Positions 58,390 through 64,000 of a DNA stretch of 64,000 bases are shown here, one piece after another. The notes below the pieces were generated by a model, which saw only the letters and a list, made by a program, of their open reading frames with translations, had not been told where the DNA came from and ran no database searches. Numbering within the stretch: position 1 is the stretch's first letter; every line of letters starts with the position of its first letter. Source of the DNA: Streptomyces tendae (GTDB lineage Bacteria; Actinomycetota; Actinomycetes; Streptomycetales; Streptomycetaceae); NCBI RefSeq assembly GCF_014650435.1, contig NZ_BMUY01000009.1:62001-126000 (forward strand), given 5' to 3'. The translations under genes and the position numbers were made by a program.

Positions 58390-59091
58390 ATGAGCACACC
58401 GGGCCGGGGGCTGCACGGCCGCGTACTGGACACCCTCGGCCCCGCGATCACAGCGGGCGAATACCCCGCGGGCAGCGTTCTGCGCACGGACGAGCTCGCG
58501 CAGCGCTTCGAGGTCTCGCGCTCCGTGATGCGGGAGGCGGTCCGGGTGCTGGAGTCCATGCACCTCGTCGAGTCGCGCCGCCGCGTCGGCGTCACCGTCC
58601 TGCCCGAGTGCGAGTGGAACGTCTACGACCCGCAGGTCATCCGCTGGCGCCTGGCCGGCTCCGAACGCCCCCGGCAGCTGCGCTCCCTGACCGTGCTGAG
58701 GTCGGCCGTCGAACCGGTCGCGGCGGGCCTGGCCGCACGGCACGCCACGGCGGAGCAGTGCGCCGAGCTGACCGAGTGCGCACTCGGCATGGTCGCCAAC
58801 TCACGAGGTCACCGGCTCGAGGAGTACCTCTTCCACGACGTGGCCTTCCATCGCGTCATCCTCACCGCCTCGGGCAACGAGATGTTCGCCCGCCTCGGCG
58901 GCGTCGTCGCCGAGGTGCTGGCCGGCCGCACCCACCACGACGTGATGTTCGAGGACCCCGACCCGGCCGCCGTCACCCTGCACGTCCAGGTCGCCGAGGC
59001 GGTCCGCGCCCGCGACGCCGAGCGCGCGGAGCAGCTCACCCGGGAGATCACCGAGGGCGCGCTTCAGGAGCTGGACATCCTGGCGCCGTAG
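58390..59091 (+). CDS. gntR: GntR/FadR-family repressor of the gluconate operon
   Basis: 233 residues. FadR-subfamily HTH: ITAGEYPAGSVLRTDELAQRFEVSRSVMREAVRVLESMHLVESRRRVGVTV; FCD effector domain with metal/ligand residues (FHDVAFHRVILTASGNEMFARLGG and TLHVQVAEAVRARDAERAEQLTREI). Divergent from gntK. Likely sensor of gluconate or 6-phosphogluconate; represses the operon and itself. By gene order it is SCO1678. Confidence 0.93.
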   Translation: MSTPGRGLHGRVLDTLGPAITAGEYPAGSVLRTDELAQRFEVSRSVMREAVRVLESMHLVESRRRVGVTVLPECEWNVYDPQVIRWRLAGSERPRQLRSLTVLRSAVEPVAAGLAARHATAEQCAELTECALGMVANSRGHRLEEYLFHDVAFHRVILTASGNEMFARLGGVVAEVLAGRTHHDVMFEDPDPAAVTLHVQVAEAVRARDAERAEQLTREITEGALQELDILAP

Positions 59092-59128
59092 GGCCCCCGG
59101 GGCGTGCCAGGGCGTGCCGGGGGCGGCG

Positions 59129-59503
59129 TCAGTCGAGGAACTCCCCGTCGACGTACACCCACGCCCCGTCCACGCGCTCGAAGCGGCTGCGCTCGTGCAG
59201 CGAGCCGCCGCGATAGGACGCCCGGAACGTCACGGTCCCGGTGGCGTGGAAGGCGGAACCGTCGGCCGTGTCCAGGATCTCCAGCCCCGTCCACCGCATG
59301 CCCGGGTCGAGGTCGAGCCGCGCGGGCCGGGTCCGCGGGTGCCAGGTGCGCAGCAGGTAGCCCGCGTCCCCCCGTACGAAGGCGCAGTAGCGCGAGCGCA
59401 TCAGGGCCTCGGCGGTCGGGGCGGCGGCGGTCCCGGCGTGGAAACGGCCGCAGCACTTCTCGTACGGCTCGGACCGCCCGCAGGGGCAGGGAGGGGTGGG
59501 CAT
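59129..59503 (-). CDS. YchJ-family protein with N-terminal SEC-C motif
   Basis: 124 residues from ATG 59503. N-terminal CPCGRSEPYEKCCGRFH is a SEC-C zinc motif, followed by a NTF2-like YchJ domain (EALMRSRYCAFVRGDAGYLLRTWHP; VTFRASYRGGSLHERSRFERVDGAWVYVDGE). TACAGT seven bases before the ATG suggests a leaderless transcript. Function of YchJ is not defined. Confidence 0.88.
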   Translation of the reverse strand: MPTPPCPCGRSEPYEKCCGRFHAGTAAAPTAEALMRSRYCAFVRGDAGYLLRTWHPRTRPARLDLDPGMRWTGLEILDTADGSAFHATGTVTFRASYRGGSLHERSRFERVDGAWVYVDGEFLD

Positions 59504-59545
59504 GGCGACCACTGTAGAGGAGAGTCGGCCCGAGAAAAGCAGAAA

Positions 59546-59564
59546 ACCCCTGCTCGGCAGGGGT
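59546..59564 (-). terminator. Intrinsic terminator of the tRNA-Leu gene
   Basis: ACCCCTGC-TCG-GCAGGGGT; on the minus strand it is followed by TTTTCTGCTTTTC. Lies just after the tRNA 3' end. Confidence 0.85.
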
Positions 59565-59570
59565 CTCAGC

Positions 59571-59658
59571 TGGTGTCCGAGGGGGGACTTGAACCCCCAC
59601 GCCCGATAAAGGGCACTAGCACCTCAAGCTAGCGCGTCTGCCATTCCGCCACCCGGAC
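59571..59658 (-). tRNA. tRNA-Leu, anticodon GAG
   Basis: 88 nt on the minus strand with encoded CCA. Acceptor arms GTCCGGG and CTCGGAC pair with one G-U. Anticodon stem CTAGC/GCTAG encloses TTGAGGT, anticodon GAG, reading CTC (and CTT). Long variable arm TGCCC...GGGCG marks a class II tRNA; T-loop is GGTTCAAGTCC. Confidence 0.95.
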
Positions 59659-59819
59659 AAGGTGTCTGTCGCGTGGGTTTCTCCCCGCGGCGACGACGTA
59701 AACATTACCAGGCTTTCCGGGGTGGCCGATCACCCCCTCCTTGGGCCCGGACGGCCCAGGGAGGAGGATGAGGGGGACCCACCAGCAGTGACATCGGCAG
59801 TGACAGCGGGAGGAACCAC

Positions 59820-61145
59820 GTGAGCGACTCGGGCACGGCCAGGAGCGTCACCGGCGAGGACGAGGTCGTCGACCTCTGCCGCGAGCTGATCCGGATCGAC
59901 ACCAGCAACTACGGCGACCACTCGGGGCCGGGCGAGCGGAAGGCCGCCGAGTACGTCGCCGAGAAGCTCGCCGAGGTGGGACTCGAACCGAAGATCTTCG
60001 AGTCCCACCCCGGACGCGCCTCCACGGTGGCCCGGATCGAGGGCGAGGACCCGTCCCGCCCGGCGCTGCTCATCCACGGCCACACCGACGTCGTCCCGGC
60101 CAACGCGGACGACTGGACCCACCACCCCTTCTCCGGGGAGATCGCCGACGGGTGCGTATGGGGGCGCGGTGCCGTCGACATGAAGGACATGGACGCGATG
60201 ACGCTCGCGGTCGTCCGCGACCGGCTGCGCAGCGGGCGCAAGCCCCCGCGGGACATCGTGCTGGCGTTCCTCGCCGACGAGGAGGCCGGCGGCACGTACG
60301 GCGCCCGGCACCTCGTCAACCACCACCCCGACCTCTTCGAGGGCGTCACCGAGGCGATCAGCGAGGTCGGCGGCTTCTCCTTCACCGTGAACGAGCAGCG
60401 TCGCCTCTACCTGATCCAGACGGCCGAGAAGGGCATCCACTGGATGAAGCTGACCGTGGCCGGCACCGCCGGGCACGGGTCGATGATCCACCGCGACAAC
60501 GCCATCACCGAGCTGTCCGAGGCCGTCGCACGCCTCGGACGGCACAAGTTCCCCGTCCGCGTCACCAAGACGACCCGGGCCTTCCTCGACGAACTGGGCG
60601 ACGCGCTCGGCACCGAGCTGGACCCGGAGGACATGGACGGCACGATCGCCAAGCTCGGCGGCATCGCCAAGCTCATCGGCGCCACCCTGAGCAACACCGC
60701 CAACCCGACCCAGCTGGGCGCGGGTTACAAGGTCAACGTCATCCCCGGCGAGGCCACCGCGCACGTCGACGGGCGCTTCCTGCCCGGGTACGAGGAGGAG
60801 TTCCTCGCCGACGTCGACCGGATCCTCGGACCGCTCGTGCGGCGCGAGGACGTGCACGCCAACAAGGCCGTCGAGACGACCTTCGACGGAGCGCTGGTCG
60901 ACGCGATGCAGTCCGCCCTGGTGGCCGAGGACCCGGCCGCGAAGGCGATTCCCTACATGCTCTCCGGCGGCACGGACGCCAAGTCCTTCGACGAACTCGG
61001 CATCCGGGGCTTCGGCTTCGCGCCGCTCAAGCTGCCGCCGGAGCTGGACTTCGCGGGCATGTTCCACGGGGTGGACGAGCGGGTGCCGGTGGAGGGACTC
61101 CAGTTCGGCGTGCGGGTGCTCGACCGCTTCATCGACGCGTCCTGA
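59820..61145 (+). CDS. M20-family metallopeptidase
   Basis: 441 residues from GTG 59820, CGGGAGGA before it. Metal-binding residues: HGHTDVVPANADDW (His, Asp), GRGAVDMKDMDAMTLAVV (Asp), LADEEAGGTYGARHL (catalytic Glu pair), and late SGGTDAKSFDELGI and MFHGVDERVPVEGL (His). A lid domain occupies about residues 200-320. Cytoplasmic hydrolase of peptides or acylamino acids; exact substrate unclear. Separated from chpH by about 155 bp. Confidence 0.92.
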   Translation: MSDSGTARSVTGEDEVVDLCRELIRIDTSNYGDHSGPGERKAAEYVAEKLAEVGLEPKIFESHPGRASTVARIEGEDPSRPALLIHGHTDVVPANADDWTHHPFSGEIADGCVWGRGAVDMKDMDAMTLAVVRDRLRSGRKPPRDIVLAFLADEEAGGTYGARHLVNHHPDLFEGVTEAISEVGGFSFTVNEQRRLYLIQTAEKGIHWMKLTVAGTAGHGSMIHRDNAITELSEAVARLGRHKFPVRVTKTTRAFLDELGDALGTELDPEDMDGTIAKLGGIAKLIGATLSNTANPTQLGAGYKVNVIPGEATAHVDGRFLPGYEEEFLADVDRILGPLVRREDVHANKAVETTFDGALVDAMQSALVAEDPAAKAIPYMLSGGTDAKSFDELGIRGFGFAPLKLPPELDFAGMFHGVDERVPVEGLQFGVRVLDRFIDAS

Positions 61146-61256
61146 AACGCCGGTGTGGACGCGTGTTGAATCGCCCGTGTGTGCGGGAGGTGACCGGGGC
61201 GAGTGAATGCGCTCATAAGCTCGTAGCCTCATTACTCCCTCCTCGTTACAGGTGAT

Positions 61257-61279
61257 GCGATCGGCAATTTTGGGATCGC
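61257..61279 (+). promoter_or_regulatory. Stem-loop in the chpH leader
   Basis: GCGATC-(11 nt)-GATCGC, ending 21 bases before the chpH start and 12 before its ribosome-binding site TAGGAGGA. May affect translation or mRNA stability. Confidence 0.4.
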
Positions 61280-61300
61280 GTTTGCCAACTAGGAGGAACA

Positions 61301-61534
61301 ATGCTCAAGAAGGTCGTCGCCGCCGCGGCAGCCACCGGTGGTCTGGTTCTCGCGGGCGCGGGCATGGCCGTCGCCGACTCCGGTGCCCAGGGTGCCGCCG
61401 TGCACTCGCCCGGCGTCCTTTCCGGCAACGTCGTTCAGGTTCCCGTGCACGTGCCGGTGAACGTCTGCGGCAACACGATCTCCGTGATCGGCCTGCTGAA
61501 CCCCGCCTTCGGCAACGTCTGCATCAACAAGTGA
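61301..61534 (+). CDS. chpH: Short chaplin ChpH
   Basis: 77 residues. Signal peptide LKKVVAAAAATGGLVLAGAG then DSGAQGAAVHSPG and one chaplin domain: LSGNVVQVPVHVPVNVCGNTISVIGLLNPAFGNVC, two Cys forming a disulfide. Family knowledge: secreted, surface-active amyloid that lowers surface tension so aerial hyphae can rise, and coats them. GGAGGA before the ATG. Next to chpC, as in S. coelicolor. Confidence 0.97.
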   Translation: MLKKVVAAAAATGGLVLAGAGMAVADSGAQGAAVHSPGVLSGNVVQVPVHVPVNVCGNTISVIGLLNPAFGNVCINK

Positions 61535-61568
61535 CGTTGTGCCCCGCCCCGTGAGGGTCTGATTCCGC

Positions 61569-61603
61569 CGGCCCCGGAGTGCACGCCATGCGCTCCGGGG
61601 CCG
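61569..61603. terminator. Terminator after chpH
   Basis: Perfect 11-bp stem CGGCCCCGGAG / CTCCGGGGCCG with a 13-base loop, 34 bp after the chpH stop. Suggests chpH and chpC are separate transcripts. Confidence 0.8.
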
Positions 61604-61712
61604 ACGGCCTTTCGGGGGACATTCGAGGCGGAAGGACGACGGCGACGCCGGAATTCCGGCACGCTCGGCATTCTCGGTACCACGGGACCAGGACAAGGCA
61701 GGGATTCAGAAA

Positions 61713-62495
61713 ATGCGACAGGTCACCCGCAAGGGCCTGATGACGATGGCGGCGGCCACCGGCGTGATCGCCGCCGCGGGCGGCACCGCCCACGCGGACG
61801 CGGGCGCGCACGGCTCGAGTTCGGGTTCGCCCGGCGTGCTGTCCGGCAACACGGTGCAGGCCCCGGTGCACGTGCCGGTGAACGTCTGCGGCAACACGGT
61901 GGACGTGGTCGGCGTCCTCAACCCGGCGATGGGCAACTCGTGCGCCAACAAGGGCGGCGGCGCCGCCGGAGGCCACGGCGACTCCGGCGGATACGGCGGC
62001 TCCGGGAGCCATGACGGGTCGCACGGCGGCTCGCACGGCGGCGGGGGCTCTCACGCGGGCGGCCACGCCTCGGACTCGCCCGGCGTCGGCTCCGGCAACC
62101 ACGTCGAGGTGCCGATCGACGTGCCGGTGAACGTGTGCGGCAACAGCATCGACGTGGTCGGCGCCCTCAACCCGGCCTTCGGCAACGACTGCGACAACGG
62201 GGGCGGAGGCGGGGACCGCTCGACGCCCCCTGGCGACCACGAGACGCCTCCCGAGAAGCCGGGCAACCCCGACAACCCCGACACCCCGGACAAGCCGTCC
62301 GGCCCGGACGGCGAGACGCCGGACGACTCCAAGGACCGCAACCGGCCCGACACCCAGACCGTCGGCCAGCCCAGCGGTGACGCGGCGCTCGCCGAGACCG
62401 GCAGCGACCTGCCGCTGGGCCTCGCCCTGCCGGTGGGCGCCGGCGCGCTGCTCGCGGGCACGGTGCTCTACCGCAAGGCGCGCGCCTCGGCGTGA
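61713..62495 (+). CDS. chpC: Long chaplin ChpC, sortase-anchored
   Basis: 260 residues. Signal peptide, then two chaplin domains (PGVLSGNTVQAPVHVPVNVC and GNHVEVPIDVPVNVC, each with GVLNP/GALNPA and a second Cys), joined by a Gly/Ser/His linker. A Pro/Asp/Lys stalk follows, then the sorting signal LAETGSDLPLG with a hydrophobic helix and YRKARASA tail. Anchored to the wall by a class E sortase, it provides an attachment for short chaplins. Confidence 0.96.
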   Translation: MRQVTRKGLMTMAAATGVIAAAGGTAHADAGAHGSSSGSPGVLSGNTVQAPVHVPVNVCGNTVDVVGVLNPAMGNSCANKGGGAAGGHGDSGGYGGSGSHDGSHGGSHGGGGSHAGGHASDSPGVGSGNHVEVPIDVPVNVCGNSIDVVGALNPAFGNDCDNGGGGGDRSTPPGDHETPPEKPGNPDNPDTPDKPSGPDGETPDDSKDRNRPDTQTVGQPSGDAALAETGSDLPLGLALPVGAGALLAGTVLYRKARASA

Positions 62496-62559
62496 GAGGG
62501 GCACACCGGTACACGCAGCGGGCTCCGCACCGGCGGGGCCCGCTCCGTTTCCGCCTCCG

Positions 62560-62748
62560 TCACCAGGTGGCGCGCACCTGGCGAATGATCCGCCGCCGCA
62601 ACCGCACCTTGCGGCTGCCGTCACGCAGCAGGGTCAGGCGGTACAACTCCCAGTGTCCGTACTCGGCATGGTCCGTCAGCTGACGTGTCGCCTCCTTGCG
62701 GGTGACCCCGCGCGGTAGGTACACGTCGACAAATTCGTATTCCGGCAT
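62560..62748 (-). CDS. Small DUF5703-type protein
   Basis: 62 residues: MPEYEFVDVYLPRGVTRKEA ... DHAEYGHWELYRLTLLRDGSRKVRLRRRIIRQVRATW. Conserved small basic protein in Streptomyces and relatives; I recall it as DUF5703. No membrane segment. Divergent from the acidic-protein gene with 47 bp between, so both promoters overlap. Confidence 0.8.
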   Translation of the reverse strand: MPEYEFVDVYLPRGVTRKEATRQLTDHAEYGHWELYRLTLLRDGSRKVRLRRRIIRQVRATW

Positions 62749-62782
62749 CGAATCTATTGTGCGGGCTGGGGCCCGGTACGGA

Positions 62783-62798
62783 TAGCGTCTGCACTATG
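62783..62798 (+). promoter_or_regulatory. Leaderless promoter of the acidic-protein gene
   Basis: TAGCGT -10 box at 62783-62788, seven bases, ATG at 62796. No ribosome-binding site. Spacing matches soxR. Confidence 0.6.
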
Positions 62799-63560
62799 TC
62801 TGATGCTGCGCAGCCCACCGCTGCCGAGGTACGCGCCGCCGCCGAGGCGGTCAAGACCGCGCTCGACCGTCACCTTGCCGCGGTCGAACGCCGGTCGGGA
62901 GAGGAAGACCCGGCCGTCTACGACGCGTTCAACGAGCTGGCCGCGGCCGCGGAGGCGTACGACGAACTGCTCTACGACCGGTACGACGAGGTCACTCCCT
63001 TCGAGATCCCCGGCGAGGACACGCTGCCGCCGTACACGGGCCCGGAGGAACCCAGCGCGCTGAGCGTCCTGATCCGCCGCGACTACGCCGTGGCCGAACC
63101 GCAGCGGCTGATGGCCCAGGCCCGGCGGGTGGAGGCGGCGGACGAGGACGCACCGGGGGCCGGGGCCTCGGGCACGGTGCACGGCGCCCTCGGCCTCCTC
63201 TTCGGCGAGTTCGAGCCGGACGAGATCGCCTCGCGGCACAAGGAGTTCGGTCTCGAGGAGGGCGACTCCACGCTCTGGGTGACGGCCGCGGACGAGAGTG
63301 CCGAGCCGGGCGAGTGGCTGGAGGCCCCGTTCGAAGAGGTCGACCCCGAGCGGGTGGTCTGCCGCTTCGACGTCAGCGCGGTCTTCGACGAGGAGTTCGA
63401 CGACGGCGACGAGGAGGAAGAGGAGGACGAGGGCGAGGGCGAGGACGGCGAAGCCGACCTGTCGGACCTGGACGAGGACCTGGACGAGGATCTCGACACG
63501 GATCTGGACAGGGACCTCGACGAGGACGGTGAGCCCGCCCGCCTGGAGGCCGACCGCTGA
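62796..63560 (+). CDS. Acidic hypothetical protein
   Basis: 254 residues from ATG 62796. N-terminal half is helical (EVRAAAEAVKTALDRHLAAVERRSGEEDPAVYDAFNELAAAAEAYDELLYDRYDEVTPFEIPGED), then a DUF-type globular part; the last 70 residues are an almost pure Asp/Glu tail with a Leu every fourth to fifth position (DLDEDLDEDLDTDLDRDLDED). It could act as a nucleic-acid mimic or calcium sink. No named family. Confidence 0.85.
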   Translation: MSDAAQPTAAEVRAAAEAVKTALDRHLAAVERRSGEEDPAVYDAFNELAAAAEAYDELLYDRYDEVTPFEIPGEDTLPPYTGPEEPSALSVLIRRDYAVAEPQRLMAQARRVEAADEDAPGAGASGTVHGALGLLFGEFEPDEIASRHKEFGLEEGDSTLWVTAADESAEPGEWLEAPFEEVDPERVVCRFDVSAVFDEEFDDGDEEEEEDEGEGEDGEADLSDLDEDLDEDLDTDLDRDLDEDGEPARLEADR

Positions 63561-63656
63561 CCGGCACCCGCCACGGCCTGCCCGAGGCGTCAGCGGTAGC
63601 CGCAGGCGGGTCTGGGTGCCCCCGGCGGGGATGCGCCGGGGGCCGGGTGCCCGCGG

Positions 63657-64000
63657 TCAGTCGGTGGTCGGGGTCTGGGGGGCCAGCAGCCGAGGCAGGC
63701 GGGTCGTGCGGGGCTTCGCCGGGATTTCGGCCACCGCGCGGGGGAGGGCCTGCTCCACGCCGTGCACCACGGACAGGTGCCGTGCGGCCCGGCCGAACGC
63801 CGTGTAGATCCAGGGGCGGCTGAGGGCCTGCACGGCGTCACCGGGCAGCACCACGACCGCGGCGGCCCAGCGGCCGCCCAGCGCCTGGTGGGCGGTCAGC
63901 GCCCAGCCGTGCCGCACCGCGCCCTCCACCCGGTCCCTGGGCACGATCACGGTCTCGCCCGCGCACGACAGGTGCAGTCCTTCGGCGTCGGCCGTGACCA
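63657..64000 (-). CDS. RecD-like DNA helicase/AAA ATPase, C-terminal part; gene extends past the window
   Basis: The frame is open to the window edge, so the start lies outside. Visible about 114 residues include GETVIVPRDRVEGAVRHGWALTAHQALGGRWAAAVVVLPGD and SRPWIYTAFGRAARHLSVVHG, matching the UvrD_C_2/RecD motifs V and VI (usually TxHKxQGsE and YTAITRAk). The AHQALGGRW and GRAARH variants depart from the consensus. Role: DNA unwinding or repair. The first part is needed to name it. Confidence 0.75.
   Translation of the reverse strand, partial: VTADAEGLHLSCAGETVIVPRDRVEGAVRHGWALTAHQALGGRWAAAVVVLPGDAVQALSRPWIYTAFGRAARHLSVVHGVEQALPRAVAEIPAKPRTTRLPRLLAPQTPTTD

Noticed and set aside
61257..61279. 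Riboswitch in front of chpH
   Set aside because: A single short stem with no conserved aptamer sequence; only a simple stem-loop can be claimed.

Overview
The window is a gene-dense, very GC-rich actinobacterial chromosome segment, almost certainly Streptomyces. It carries two chaplin genes (chpH, chpC), an iron-sulfur SoxR, sortase-type LAETG cell-wall proteins, secreted esterases, several leaderless genes and many TetR/GntR regulators. Gene order matches what I remember of Streptomyces coelicolor, read in reverse from about SCO1739 to SCO1671. The anchors are soxR (SCO1697) and chpH/chpC (SCO1675/SCO1674); this correspondence is from memory and gene counting, not a search. I see no prophage, insertion sequence, CRISPR array or rRNA. 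The only RNA gene I can support is a tRNA-Leu(GAG).

Layout. 1-9.3 kb: end of dinB, a divergent cupin/MarR pair with two perfect operators, a secreted lipase facing a wall-anchored lytic polysaccharide monooxygenase (LPMO), acetyltransferases, a methyltransferase, a DUF402 protein, a small GntR, a DUF72 protein and an AAA ATPase. 9.5-18 kb: SGNH esterase, membrane Ser/Thr kinase, ECF sigma/anti-sigma pair, a DrrAB-type ABC exporter with a divergent TetR, and an orphan type ISP specificity-domain protein. 18-27 kb: GntR and hmgA (homogentisate catabolism), lipoprotein, TetR, molybdopterin oxidoreductase, a CitMHS citrate transporter and an MFS transporter. 27-39 kb: orphan MalK-like ATPase, aldehyde and alcohol dehydrogenases, DMT exporter/ArsR pair, TetR/acyl-CoA dehydrogenase pair, YiaA-like protein, TetR/MaoC pair, soxR, a DUF849 (BKACE) enzyme. 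39-49 kb: secreted penicillin-acylase-family enzyme, Tat-exported DUF1343 protein, then an SDR/acyl-CoA ligase/TetR operon facing an acyl-CoA dehydrogenase/phosphotransferase operon. 49-64 kb: DUF202 proteins, a repeat-rich intergenic region, Nudix, DMT, permease, a complete idonate/gluconate operon with its GntR, tRNA-Leu, an M20 peptidase, chpH and chpC, an acidic protein and the end of a RecD-like helicase.

How the genes work together. Several acyl-CoA modules are tied together by DNA sites I can see. An AAACTA-N7-TARTTT palindrome lies both in the TetR/acyl-CoA dehydrogenase divergent promoter (33955) and in front of the aldehyde/alcohol dehydrogenase operon (28645), predicting one regulon. 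A different palindrome (ATACCGACCGGT type) lies before the SDR/ligase/TetR operon (43286), before the phosphotransferase/acyl-CoA dehydrogenase operon (48770) and before a molybdopterin oxidoreductase (21541). The enzyme set at 43.3-48.7 kb parallels the levulinate/4-hydroxyacid pathway of Pseudomonas putida (LvaA, LvaC, LvaD, LvaE) and the kinase plus dehydrogenase fusion of mammalian ACAD10/11. I regard this as the most interesting system in the window.
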